From: Symsagittifera roscoffensis
Lineage: Eukaryota > Xenacoelomorpha > Acoela > Convolutidae
Length of the DNA: 60,000 nucleotides
Assembly (NCBI RefSeq): GCF_963678635.1
Contig: NC_087063.1
Span: 414,287-474,286 of the forward strand
Direction: 5' to 3'
Shown: in pieces, positions 1-12,000 of the stretch
Numbering within the stretch: the first letter of the stretch is position 1
Layout of the letters: the number at the start of each line of letters is the position of its first letter
The notes under the pieces: model-generated
Database searches by the model: none
What the model was told of the DNA's origin: nothing
The model's input: only the letters and a program-made list of their open reading frames with translations
Made by a program: the position numbers and the translations under genes

Positions 1-2236
1 GGGATTTCCAGGAAAGATTGTTGGAGACTATGATACCAAGATCTTTAATTTCATCAACAAATGGTAAGATGTCTGATCCGAGCAAGAATTGGATAGAATC
101 ATCATAACCACCAAAGTTCAGAACTTTACATTTGGCAGAATGAAACTGTAAGTGATTGTTAGTTGACCAATTAAAAAGAGAATCGATATCTTTTTGAACT
201 AATGATGGAGCAGATGAGCTTTTAATCTTCAGGTCGTCTGCAAATAGATAAAATTCACTATTTAACACATCATCGGTCATATCATTTATAAATAAAATAA
301 ACAGAAGTGGGCCGAGAACACTCCCCTGAGGAACGCCCGAGGTAACTGGCAGAGGAGACGAAATTGATTGATTTCTTAGCACACACTGATACCGGTTTGT
401 CAGATAAGATTCAAACAACTGGAGAAATTCAAAATCAAAGCCGAGTATAACAAGTTTAGCAAGTAACAAATGATGCGGTACTGAATCAAAAGCTTTTCTC
501 ACATCAAAGTAAATGGCTAGTCCAGGAGAATTTTTATCGCAGGAAGAATAAATTGAGTCGAGATAGATGATCAATTGGCTGATAGTACTGCGCGACTTCA
601 TGAAACCATGTTGCTGACGTTTGATTAGATGTCTAACTTTTGGATAAGTAAAGTTGAAAAGAATTCTTTCCAGGATAAGGGAAATTCGTGGTAAAATACT
701 AATTGGTCTGTAGTTAGTAATGTCATTGCGAGCATCAGATTTGTATAAAGGGGTAACAAAAGAAGTTTTCCACTGACTAGGCCAGTTTTTGTGTTTCAAT
801 ATCCAGGCATATAAATCGTAAACGAGGGGTGATATGATATCAGAGCAGTGAGATAACACGAAAGAGGGAATATTATCCGGACCAGTATTACTAGTGTCGG
901 GACAGTAATTCAAAAATGATTCAATATCAGGTAATGATAAGTTAAGATCGTTTAAACAAATCGAAACATTGGAGAACAAGTCTGGCAATGTGAACATTTC
1001 TTGGTCATTGAAAACTGATGCGAAGAACTTGTTGAATCCAGTAGCTTTTTCGAGTTCAGTTGTCAAGGAAATATTGCCGTGATACATGATGGATGGAAGG
1101 GCAGAATTATAACCGAGAGTTTTGAGGAGCTTAAAACATTCGCTCGTAGAAGAAAGATTGAACTGATTAATAAAGACCTCTTTGTCCAATTCAATTGATT
1201 CAGAAAGATATCTAGTGATATCTTTCAATTTAATTGCCTGCAAATAAGAATTTTCTTTTTTTAATTTGCGAAGTGTTGTTTCTTTCTGATTAATTAAATG
1301 AACAGTATGCGAAGAATAAAATATCGGCAACACCTTCCTTTTGGAACGTTTTAATTTAATGGCAGACTTGAACGAGCTATTGAGAAGACTATACCACTTA
1401 TCAGCATAGGACTCTATTGTGCAAGAATTAAGAGATACCAAATTGTACATAGATTGAAGATAAGTATTGAAAGTTTGGATGTTAAAAGAAGATTTGGAAT
1501 AGGAACTTTGCAGCTCACAAGTCGGATGGACAGAATTAAAATTAAAGAAAATGGGGTAGTGGTCGGAGAAAATTTGATTGCCAACTGATACAGGTAAGTT
1601 TATTTCATTAGAAATAACGAGATCTAGGATATTTTTGTTCTTATGTGTCGCTTCAGTAACAAACTGCAGAAAACCATTTTCGATAATGATTTCAAGAAAA
1701 GAGCGTTCATTTGTAGAAGAAGAGGAGTAAGTATTCCAATCAATAGAAGGAAAATTAAAGTCCCCGAGAAGGTAAAAATTATAGGTATTTCCGTATCCGT
1801 ATTGCTGTAAAATTTCTTCAATCTTCAACAAGTAGGACTCAATTCAATTTAGGAGGAGTTGAATATTAACAGAATAAATAGAAGACATGGGAGGGTTATA
1901 GATGAGAACAAAGAAGGAGGGTAGTTCGCTTAATACAACACATGAAACGGCAAATTCAAATGACGGAATGGTAGTATTCATAGTTTTGAGAGGGTCGTTG
2001 GCCGATTGTGCAATAAGTAGACCACCGTGCTGTCTTCGTACTCGATCTGTTCTACATATAGTGATATAGGAAGAGCCAAGAAAAATTTCAGAATCATCAA
2101 TGTCGGGATTAAGCCAAGTTTCTGTAAGAAACACCAAAGAAATCAAATTAGTATTACAGAGACTAATTAATTCGTATCTCTTATCGAGTGGACATATAGA
2201 TTGACAATTTAACGGTAAGCAATTCGTAGATTCTAG
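1..2236 (-). CDS. LINE ORF2: APE endonuclease + reverse transcriptase (partial, one internal stop)
   Basis: The frame opens directly after the ORF1 stop and has no ATG near its start. The endonuclease has a TETWL motif near 2095-2110, an RTDR...GGLLIA segment near 2010-2050, a GDFNFPSIDW motif near 1750-1775 and an SDHYP motif near 1550-1570. The reverse transcriptase follows: NYRPIS near 700-720, RKAFDSVPHH near 480-515, SGVPQGSVLGPLLF near 305-345 and the catalytic YLFADDLK at about 227-250. I read the frame from 2236 to 1 and saw a single in-frame TGA at 1844-1846, inside the endonuclease, and no frameshift. That stop may inactivate this copy. The C-terminus is cut by the window edge. The protein would nick target DNA and reverse-transcribe the element RNA. 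Confidence 0.92.
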
Positions 2237-3124
2237 TCAATTTGAGGATATGTCAACTGGCGCGCCTTTATAGTAAAGTTTAAGATTTTTGATTCGAAAA
2301 TCTTTCTTGTTTTTCGCCTCGGAAGTAATCATTTGATATCGTTTGGCCAGAAGATTTTTCTCAGTTTGACGATCCGAACGTGAAAGGAACTTTTTAATAT
2401 ACACTCGGTTAATGTAATTCTGAAGGTAGTGACTACGAGCAAAGCAGTTATTTAAGAATCGGTCATTAGAAGTTGTAACAAGGAGGGGTCGACATCTTGG
2501 TCTATCAGAAGCTAATTCATTTGGAGAAGATTTAGTAATCTTTCCAAGGCGTCGAATCGCAGTGATATTATTCTCTGGATGCAATCCCATATGTTGCATT
2601 ATTCTATCAATTTCTGTTGAGTCGTTTTCAATTTGCTTAAAATAAGAGCTTTCGTTTTCAGGAATACCAGTAATAACAAACTGCAGTTCAGTATTAGGTA
2701 ACGATTTCTTACTGCCGGATACTATATCACTATAAGAAGGTAAAGATTTAGTGACCGCTTCTTTGACATTTTCATTCACGCCAGGGATAACTTCACTGAT
2801 AAGTTTAGGGACAAGATTTGTAACCGTAGTATTTATTTTATCGCTCAAGTCATTAAATAAAGCATCCAACTTAGCTTCGGTGCAAATTGTTGACTTATCT
2901 CCTCTCTGCAGACAGTTGTCACATAGCCACTGGAGATTTGCTTTTGTCCCTAGCCAACGCACATCATCGATAGAAAGTCCAACACAAGGGCCATGAACCC
3001 ATTTCCCACAAGAAGAGCATCCAATAGCCGAGCTGTCATCATCATTGACGGGCTTCTTGCAGATACATTTAGGACTGGACTCAGAGTTCAATCTGGTGGT
3101 CCTGGGTTTAGGGCCCATAATCAT
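2237..3124 (-). CDS. LINE ORF1: PHD-finger nucleic-acid-binding protein
   Basis: This is a 295-residue ORF starting at ATG 3124. The N-terminal PHD finger has a C4HC3 pattern at C20, C22, C36, C39, H44, C47, C68 and C71. A middle region (about residues 85-150) is followed by a basic C-terminal domain with the order seen in LINE ORF1 proteins: a predicted strand (LQFVITGIPE), an acidic helix, an AIRRLGK segment, an RPRCRPLLV segment and a basic DRQTEKNLLAKRY helix. The likely role is RNA binding and RNP assembly. The stop is TGA at 2237-2239 followed by CTAG, and ORF2 continues in the same frame (see findings). Confidence 0.9.
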   Translation of the reverse strand: MIMGPKPRTTRLNSESSPKCICKKPVNDDDSSAIGCSSCGKWVHGPCVGLSIDDVRWLGTKANLQWLCDNCLQRGDKSTICTEAKLDALFNDLSDKINTTVTNLVPKLISEVIPGVNENVKEAVTKSLPSYSDIVSGSKKSLPNTELQFVITGIPENESSYFKQIENDSTEIDRIMQHMGLHPENNITAIRRLGKITKSSPNELASDRPRCRPLLVTTSNDRFLNNCFARSHYLQNYINRVYIKKFLSRSDRQTEKNLLAKRYQMITSEAKNKKDFRIKNLKLYYKGAPVDISSN

Positions 3125-3702
3125 TCAATATATGAAACTATATAACGTCAGGATTGTGACTGTGGTTGCGTGGATTTCGACGAATTCCAGTTGTTTTTAA
3201 ATGTGTTATTCTAATTTGCTTGTCTAACCTGCAAGGTTTGAGTCTGATTAATGATAACATAGTACACTGGCTTGTGTTCTTTGTGAGAGCAACATTTAGT
3301 GGTAAATTGACATTCAGTCTTGCGAAAGTGTTGTGAGACATCTGATTGGACAATAAAGTAAAGAGTATTATTAATTCCTTCTTCTCATATATGACTTTAA
3401 TGTTCTTAACAATTTCCATAGACTAGGCATAAAATCAATTGGTATTGCTTCAACATTGTTCATTTGTTCTTCCTTGAGAATAATGCTACTTTATTCCGAT
3501 ATGTCTTTTATTTTTATTCTGATATATTCTGTGTAGATCGGACTGTTGATTTTGTGTATCTTGGTTTTGATTGGACTAAAATGTTCCAATTTTTATCAAG
3601 CGTTTCTTTAGTTTTCAGCCTGCTTTATTTCAACCAGCTTCTATCCTTCCTCGAAGCAGACATAGTTTCAAGTCATCTGTTGAAATTTGAAATTAACCCA
3701 CT
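3125..3702. other. Gap between LINE and receptor exon 1
   Basis: No convincing coding sequence. A 93-codon minus ORF at 3138-3419 resembles no family I know and probably belongs to the LINE 5' UTR. The plus-strand promoter and 5' UTR of the receptor must lie here or in an unseen upstream exon. A plus ORF at 3464-3706 overlaps the receptor start in another frame and looks like noise. In the receptor frame a TAA lies 9 bases before ATG 3703. Confidence 0.5.
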
Positions 3703-3910
3703 ATGAATTTGTTAGCATCGATTTTCTTGATAGTTGTTTGTGGCACCGTATCCCTGTTTACGGTAGCTGGAAATATTTTGGTCATGATTGCATTTGCCAA
3801 AGAGCGTAAATTGAGACGCTGGAATAATTACTTCCTCATAAATTTAGCTGTGGCTGATACCCTGGTCGGAGCAATATCCATGCCATTCTACACAATTTAC
3901 CTACTCGAAG
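3703..3910 (+). CDS. Muscarinic acetylcholine receptor-like GPCR, exon 1 (TM1-TM2)
   Basis: This exon encodes the first 69 residues plus one base of a class A GPCR. TM1 has the conserved GN (AGNILVMIAF, about residues 22-31). ICL1 is KERKLRRWNNYF. TM2 has the LAVAD motif (residues 48-52) and then FYTIYLLE, close to the muscarinic TM2/ECL1 pattern. ATG 3703 has A at -3 and an in-frame TAA just upstream, so the extracellular N-terminus is almost absent, which is unusual for muscarinic receptors. The donor is GAAG|GTTGGT at 3910/3911. The codon split (G|GT) joins exon 2 exactly, giving the muscarinic-like GRW...CDLWL stretch. Confidence 0.88.
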
Positions 3911-4289
3911 GTTGGTCAAGTTAATATTCGAGTTCTTCCGGCTTAGCGTACGTTCACATTTCACCCATTGGTGGGAGTGCCAAAAATTCCGGCGTTGAGA
4001 GCTTCTCACTGCGGTAGTTTTTCGTTTTGCTGTAAATTATACCGAAGTTTACTCATGGTAATTTTCTACGATTCTCAAGATCTTTTCTCTCAAATGTTAG
4101 CACTTGCGAGGAGAGCAACTCTAATTGCAATCGGGTACAAGACTTTTTCCTTTGAATAACGTTCCTCACACGACTCTTTGCCTTCACGCATATGTCGGAG
4201 TTTTATTGCAACAAATGTATTTTGAGCTTGTTTGCATTTAAAATTTTCGTTCTTTTCGAATTTTGTAGCCTTTTAAATATTCATTTTTT

Positions 4290-4615
4290 TTCTTGCTAGA
4301 GCCAGTGTCTTGTAATCGGGAACTAGATTTTTTCCGTAAACAACTTTTCTTACAAATCTCGTTATATTAGTGGACCATAGCAATTTCGTTTACTTCTTAC
4401 CTGACACAGAGGTAACGCGCAATGGCCATTGTATCCTAGGGTCATGGTTTTGAATCCCGGCCGGACCTGTTTTTTTTTTAGTATGTATGACATTGAATTT
4501 TAGTTAATGCTTAGTAAATCGGCGGGTCATTTTTGTCGGCTTGCTCGCTGTGGTATGCTTTGGATGTATCGCTAGTGGTGCGAAGCTCCGATTTGCCTCT
4601 GTGTTAAACCTTTTG
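4290..4615 (+). repeat. Composite dispersed repeat, copy with tRNA-like block and hairpin end
   Basis: The copy starts with the family head near 4298 (TGTCTTGTAATCGGGAACTAG) and has a tRNA-like block at about 4400-4472, including ACAGAGGTAAC and a B-box-like GGTTTTGAATCCC. It ends in the GCGAAGC hairpin motif at about 4553-4610 (GTGCGAAGCTCCG...GCCTCTGTGTTA). It is compared with other copies at 14480-15365, 32359-33180 and 34450-35430. Confidence 0.7.
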
Positions 4616-4850
4616 TAATATCTTACTCATAATACCCCTAAGTTATGGTAACTTAGCTAGCGCTTTGAAAAATTCATTGCAAAACTGTCAATATTCACTC
4701 AAATTGCCACTTTTCGGAATGTTTGAGGGTTATCTTTCTGACCGTCCACTATTATAGGACCAACTATTTTTGTAAATTTTCTGTATTTGAATGGCCTTTT
4801 AATCTGCTTGAGATGCGTTTTTTTTTTCAAATCTGCGGATTAGTCGAATA

Positions 4851-6019
4851 GGTTCCCAAGCTTATCACCCCGTGTTTTGTAACCCCCTTTTTCTTAACCC
4901 CCTCTCATATAACCCCGAAATCAGATAACCCCACTACAATTTAACCCCTTTTTAAAACCAATTGTTAGAATCAAAGTGAAAGTTACTTGAAAAGGATTCG
5001 GAACCATATCGTCGGTAAACATCAAAGCTTTAATTGCAAAAAATTTTGCGAACCAAAATGAGTTAACATGCACGCTGCTAAATGCGTTTTAGATTTGAAC
5101 AGAAATGACCTTGCCGATAGTCTAGACTTTGATATGAACTTGAAAACGAATCCGACCGACATGATTCAAATTGATGCATATACAAAACAGCCCAAAACCA
5201 TTCGATCCACTGAAGTATGACTGTATGCCATAATGCCAGCCCTCTACAGCATTTGTTGTTCTGGCCAAACCTGATGATGCCGCATCCCTTTGATTCCATA
5301 ATGAAGGGGGGAATAGGGCTTCCCGATTCTGGACGAGACTTTTTATGTAGTTAGATCCAAAATAAAGGCAAAGCTCGTCAACTTTCGCTATTTTTTCCGA
5401 CTCTTTTATGGTCCGTGGAAATATCGTGATTATGTTGACCCCTCGTTTCAATAAAGTTTTCTCCATCCGTAATTGCTGTTGCGCGGCATTTATGGGTTTG
5501 GTACTTTGAGCAGTTCCAATTTGTTGTTGTTTTGTTTTTTCGTTTAAAGTAATACTCGTGGCCTGATACCACTAGCATTTGTTTGTCTTTCGAAGATAAA
5601 GTAAAGTGGAATGACGCTTCAAACATTATATCTGATCTGATAGAGTGGTATAACAATGGTTAAAGAAATAGGCAGTATGATTTTTTATAAAACTCACAAA
5701 CGTCTTTTGTTGCCTTCAATTAGCACCATGTAGGTTATCTGTTTTAAACGCGTGAGTGAGGGATTATTTCTCTAACTAATCGAAATGCAATTACTTTTGA
5801 GATGCTAGAGGCATCAAGTGAATTAAGACTAGCTTTTCAGGCCTCAATTAGTAAGCTTAATTGGACTACTCCTGTACTTATAAAAAGGACTTAATTTGAA
5901 ACAAATTATCGTCATTAAAAGGGGGTTAAATTGTTGTGGGGTTATCATGTTACGGGGTTATGATATAGGGGGTGTAAACAGAGGGGGTTAAATATCGTAG
6001 GGTTAAAGAGTGGGACACC
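4851..6019 (-). mobile_element. Miniature Mutator-like (MULE) element with 9-bp TSD
   Basis: A 9-bp direct repeat AGTCGAATA flanks it (4842-4850 and 6020-6028), the target-site length typical of Mutator-like elements. The termini are inverted repeats starting GGTTCCCA (left) and GGTGTCCCA (right, complement). Each arm of about 95-150 bp is built from TAACCCC or AACCCCC blocks spaced about 15 bp apart (left near 4865-4950, right near 5915-6008 as the complement). The interior carries broken transposase fragments on the minus strand (5122-5656). The element is 1169 bp, so it lacks the catalytic core and is non-autonomous. Confidence 0.85.
5122..5656 (-). pseudogene. MULE transposase remnant: FLYWCH finger + C-terminal piece, frameshifted
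   Basis: Frame one (5378-5656) gives a FLYWCH-type zinc finger: a SSKDKQMLVVSGHEYYFKRK segment, then WNCSKYQTHKCRA and a QHNHD end, i.e. the C2H2 ligands of that domain. The overlapping frame (5122-5466) gives a MULE-transposase C-terminal signature: LFPPSLWN, then RTTNAVEGWHYGIQSYF. The usual DDE core between these two ends is missing and the two pieces are out of frame. The rest of the C-terminus continues in a third frame near 5078-5299. It is therefore an internally deleted, inactive transposase. Confidence 0.82.
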
Positions 6020-6028
6020 AGTCGAATA

Positions 6029-9000
6029 GTAGTACAACTTTTATTTAAATTAAAACTAAATAAAAAATCAGATATTTGGCTGTGATTATATTCATCGGAA
6101 CGTGATGAGTTATTTAGTTCAAACTGCTGATCATCTTTTGTGCAAATAAAAGAAACTAATTGACACAAAAATAACGGAGAATTCGATTTGATCTGATTGA
6201 AAAGTAGCTTTGTTTCGTTTTTTTTTCAATGTTAGGTTGTCAATAACAGTGTTCGAAACATGGCTAATTCTTTGCTGTAGTTACGAATCGTATGTTGTGA
6301 AAACACGTTTTAGCGCAATTTTTCAATTTAACGAGAGTAAATTCATCTGGTCAAATTTAAAAAGTCACTTTAATTTGATTGTTTTAAAAACCAATGAATG
6401 TTCCATATTTTTTATTTGGAAAAGGAAATATTGGAAATACGGTGCAGTTTGACGTTTTCACCCTTGGAATTAGCTATCTATTTTTGTCGGCTTAATTTTG
6501 GTAGCTTGGACGCTCTTTGAACGTTCAGCTTTCCTCTAATACTAAATTTCTGAATGTCATTCGTAAGCTTCGTAAATTTTCGATGCAAATTTAACGTACA
6601 GTTGACTTTTTGGCATGTTTTTCTTAATTGAAAAAGATTTTTTATTTCAAAACAAAAAGATGCAAAGATACAAAAGTTTTGTTACACCTAACTTTTCTCG
6701 ACATTTTCAAAAAAAAATTCTGTTAAGCGGTTTTCAGCGCAATTTCTGTCGGCTGATTTGTGATGCTATGTTTTGTGTTGTATCGCAAAGGGCGCGAATC
6801 CTTGCTCTGCCTCTGTGTTGTAATTTTTTTTACTATAGTCAGTTGTTTTCGTATTGCAACAAGGACAGTTCGAAAATGACTTTTGCATTTTTAAAAAAAA
6901 TTTTCGTTTTTGCGAAATTTTCTTTGATTTTTGAAAATTTTCATCCAAAATGGCACAAAAAATTGAGAAAAGTGAAGTTTGATTAAAGAAAAACTAAGTT
7001 GGCAGAGCAAACAAAGTTTATCGGCGTATTCTTTATAATGAGACAGCTCTTTCGCTTTTTTGCTGTTAAATTTTGCTGTTTTATTAAGTTGATTTTTGCT
7101 GTTAAATTTTGCTGTTTTATTAAGCTTCAATTTTTTTTCAAAATGGTTAATTTAGACATACGTCAAAATTACGGTCTTCGTACAGGCTTCAAAAACAGTC
7201 AATTTCGATAGCATCCAAGAATGTTGACCGATGAAATGGCGCTTCATTGTCAACAGGATCAAAGTTTCAAAGCTGTTTTTGTTTTGACTTCAAAACATCA
7301 GCGTAAAAAGCTATGGTATCTTTTGGGGGCTTATGAAGTTGAATTGAAAAAATTGAGTCCACTTTTTCTTAACATTTTAGGAGAACAAGGTATATTCCAT
7401 GCTAGCAGCTGCATGCTTAAAGTTCTACCATATTAACGAAAGCCATTTTTTAAAGTCATTCACGAGAAAAAGTACGCAGAACTACTTTTTTTTTTTGAAA
7501 AATCAAACACCAAAAAAGTTTTTCATGTGTGTTAAGCTTTATTTGTTTTGAACATTATGATCATTTGAATTTGCGCATTTCAAAAAGGTTTTCCTTTTAT
7601 GTTGTGACATGAAAAACATGATCTTAACGGATTTTTCCATGGCGCCTAAAATGTAATTACCCTACTTGTAGATTCTTATGTTTTTGTATTGATTTGCTAT
7701 GTTTTTGTAGCCTTTTAAATGGATTTTAAGTCTTTTAGTAGTAGTAGTAGGAGAAGAAGAACCTAATATTCAGAAAAATATTAGATGGAGGATTTCTTCT
7801 TGATGCGGTTGCCTTAAAGCAAACTCGGATTTGGAAAGTTATTTTAGGAAAAGCTGTTTAACGAAAGTTCTTGAGTTCGTGTCGATTAACTGGCCATCCA
7901 TACTCTATTTGCCACTAGCGGACTCGAGCAAACGCCAATTATATTATGTGGTACAACTTTCAACCAGTTTTCCATTGCTTGGGATTTTTTTTTCATTCAA
8001 ACAGTTTTTCTACAATTGAAAGTTATTCTGTAGTAGGTAAATTTACCGTTTCTGATTTTAAATAACTATGCCCTTTTTTCGGTTAAACGGGGTCAGTTAA
8101 TGTCATATCAGCTCGGCCAACTTATTTTCGGGAGATACAAGAGGAATTCTTGAATTCTTTTGCTTGTTTTAAGAGTGATTGGCTGTAAAATCTTCGAGTG
8201 TTGAAGTTTGATAGCTCTAAATTTTTAAAACAACAGTTTCTTTTTCGGCTTAACAATGGTCGACCCAATTTTTGGCACCTGAGTTGACACTCGTTCATTG
8301 ATTCTCAACGCGTGTTAGGATTGTTTATGAACATCATCCGAGACGAAGGAAAAATATTTTGTTGTTTTTTCGACTTATTTGAAGTAATTTATCAGCTTAG
8401 TTTTAAAAAAAAAAATAATAGGTTTCCTATTTTAGAATATCGTGTAATGCAATGTTTTGATTGTATCGCAAGTGTTGCGAAGCCCCGCTTTGACTCAACT
8501 GGTTAAATTTTGATTCAAATGGTATTTAAAAATTGAAATTTGTTCTATAGTTTGTTCTATAGGTCATGAAAAATTTAGTTTTTACCTGCGCTATTGTGAT
8601 ATTATGGCATTCACCTTTTTTCCAACCAAAGTCGCAGATTAAGTGCTCAATATTTAGTGGCATTTTTGATTTTTGATATCTGATTAACTTTTGCTTCAAA
8701 GCATTTATTTTTATACCTGGTTTTTTGGCGGCTAGTTCCTATTGATAAACAAAAGATGTATCTGATTTGCTTTTTTTTGAGATGCTTTTTTATAATTTTC
8801 ACTTTTTGCAAAAATTTCAATTTTTTTCAAGATTTAATTAGCCGATTCAAAGGGTTTCTCACTTGTGTGCTTAAATATTCCGCTGGTCTCCACCGGGCGC
8901 TTTCTTTCTCTTGGAAACTATCATGCAAAATCTGAGATGAAGGATTCAATCAGAAGAGCTTGTTTTGTTAATATCACCTGCATAAATTGCTACGCTACGC

Positions 9001-12000
9001 CCTAATTTTGGTAGAAAAAGTGTTTTGGCTTTTGAAAATGTCCAAATATGATATTTTGACTATTTTTTGGAGACTATTTCTTTTTCTTTTATAACTCCCT
9101 ACAAATCTGAGGCTAAGGTTTTAATTGAAAGAACATGAGTCTTTGCTGTCACCCTAATTTGTTAATGAAAAAAAGTAATCGCCTCGAAAATATACAATTT
9201 TTGAAATTGTGCTAGTTTTTTGGAAATTTTTTTCTTCGAATCAATTTTTTCACCTCAGCTTTGTCATTGGTTTTCAACGTTTGTTAAGGTTATTTCTGAA
9301 GATCTTCCGACACCAAAGCATTAAAATTTCTGTAGATAAAGTTTTTCTGACTTTTTTCAGTAATTTTTTAGCTTGATGTTTAAAAAAAAACACTTTTTCT
9401 ATTCAATATCTTGAGTGCAGTGTTTTAAATTGTATCGCAACGCTTCGCCTCGGTACAAAAACTAATTTGTGAAAGTCTATACTTTTTTAAGGTCTGCGTC
9501 AGTGCTTGAAATAATTGTCTCTTTCATTTTGTGAAGCTTGGCGGCTTGAATTTGCACGCTAACAGTGCAGCGCGTTTTACTTCTCTTGACACCTGAATAC
9601 TGATTTGTTATTTGCTGTTTTTTTGGCTATCTTTCGAAAAGGCTGAAATGTTCTACAATTGAGTTACTTATTCGTGTCTAGCCTAACTCCAATTGAATTG
9701 CATTCGTTTTTTCACTTATTTCACAGGAACATCAAATTTTGGGTGAAACTGGAAATAGAGGCTTGAAATTTCACAAATGAACAGACAGCGTTTCCACCGC
9801 GGGAAGAGTAACATCACTGGTTTAATATAAAGGTGTGTGTGTGAGAGAAAGAGAACATTGGGGAAAGATCATTTATTGGCAATTTGCTAAAACTCACGAG
9901 ATTTATTGCAGCAGCTCAGAAGTTGGGCTATTTGATCTCTGAGAATGCATGTAGTTGAACCCTTGCGTGGGAACATTTTATTTTCCAACCAATATAAATT
10001 AAATTGGCAGGAAGGCTTTTGAGAACTATAATAAAGGATTTTTAAGGTTTGAAGCGACCCTAAATTTGATAGATTGGTTGGCTTGATTTTATAATTAACA
10101 ATTTGGGAAATTTTTTTTAGAGTGACGTTGAAATGAAATTTTAATCACAGGGTGAAGCCCTCATGCGCGAAGGTACGAATGCGCAAACACTTATACAGCC
10201 AATTCGTGTTCAAAGTTCTAAATTCGATGCTACTAAGCAATAAAATCAGTCAGTTTTGACTGTTTAAAGGGCATTGATTGATCCACTGTTTTCTCGCATT
10301 CGGTCCTTAGCGGATTTGTGGTTGATAATCTACTCTAGTGTTGTCAATTTAGTTGCCATAATCACAAAATTGATACTATCAATATAGAGATTTTCGTTCT
10401 CTATCCTTTCCCCGGGGTTTAAATTAGAGTTTTGACTCTGGGAACGAAAAGGCATGTTCGGAGGGCGTGGAAAATTTCCATATTTTTAATCAAGTACTCT
10501 TAAATTGTCCTAGTATTATCCACCAACAGAAGGGCTCGATGTAATTCAGAATACTAATTGAGTTATACTCTTAGCTGGAACATGTGTAAACGTATGGCCT
10601 TCCCGTTTTGATGATCATAAGAAGTAATACTGTCATTTCTTTCAGCTGGGAAGAGCTGAACTAAATTGCCTCTCAGCAGTTTATTTTGCATTAGTGTTAT
10701 TGATTCAAAGCAGATGTCGTATCGCCGGCCGAATCGAATCGTTCGCTGCTTTGTTCGCGTGTCAATTCACTACGCCCTTTTTATCCATTTTATACAGAAG
10801 AGTCGATTCAAGGTTATCATGAGACTCCTTAATAATGTAAGTTTCGATCGCGCCGTCAGGGCTAAACGGTTTTGAGGCTGTTTCATTTTCATTTTCAGGC
10901 CGCATTGAAAGGGTTTGTCGATAGTTTTGGAGTCATTTGGAAGTAAGAAGCTACCGATGAATGTTTCATTTTGAGAGAGATTTTCAAAATGGAAATTCAG
11001 TTTGAGTATATCTGTTTGAAATGGGATTGAGCAGAAATCTATATGGTTAATTATTAATAAATCACAATTTAAACTCCTGATTGTTTTTTAAATAATATGA
11101 ATATCTAAGATGAATCAAATATGACCGAAATTTTCATACGTTATATATACAATAGTAATGCTTTTTGAGTACAACTTGAGAGAATTGAAGCTGCGTATTT
11201 TGATGAATTTGTTAACATGGGAAAAATGATCAAGTTGTTCCGGTTGATTAAAATTTAAAATTCACGAATATTTCGCATATTGAATTACTCAAATTGTACC
11301 GTTGAATTAGATCTGGTATGCTTTTTTGGTAAGACTTGTTAGATTGCAGGATGACGAAATGTTAAGATACGTCGAAGTCCAGTTTGATTATTTTTTGGAT
11401 GCTTGCTTTGTGCAGCATTCTTCCTATGGTTCATGTCTGGCTCACTTGTATGTTTGTTCTAACTCCTGGACCAGCGGAAAGAGAAAGCCCTGAAGGCAAT
11501 CTACCCTCGCCCCGCCCGCTTGAGTATCTTTTTTCACTTGACCATTTTAACCCATAAGCGAAAATGCTGAGTGGTGTGAGCTCTGAAAAGAATGAATGGT
11601 AGGCTATTCTAACTGCTTGTGTCGTATTTTCACAACTTCAGTTGAGAACAGCTAATGCACTAATGTTGAAAAAGCACTGCATCAGTTGGTTTGAAATGTG
11701 TGAGACACTGTTCAAAAGGTTTAATAGTAGTTGATGTTGAGTAGTGACCTGTCAAATTGGTTGATTTGTTTTTGCTAACAGCTAATCGGGCTTATCTGTT
11801 GGCTTAAACTGCACAAATCTCCACAATTTTAGTGCCAATAAAATGCACTTAAAGATGTTGGGTAAACTGTTTTCATAGAACTTGTCAATTTTTTTTAGCC
11901 AAATTGCATTCCGAATTTTGTGTATTCTGTCTGAAGTCATCCATCAAATCATTCTAGTTGATGAAATTGAGGTTTTGCGCTGAAAAGGGCTTTTATGCTC

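Larger units (their letters stand above)
1..3124 (-). mobile_element. Non-LTR (LINE) retrotransposon, 3' end beyond window
   Basis: On the minus strand a PHD-finger ORF1 (2237-3124) is followed by an APE-type endonuclease and reverse transcriptase (1-2236). This order, with a PHD-type zinc finger in ORF1, is typical of the CR1/Jockey-like non-LTR retrotransposons. The whole reading frame carries only two stop codons, the ORF1 terminator and one nonsense TGA at 1844-1846, so the copy is young. The 3' end and tail lie left of position 1. The 5' end is not defined; the region up to about 3420 may be its 5' UTR. It sits just upstream of, and opposite in strand to, the receptor exon at 3703. Confidence 0.93.
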
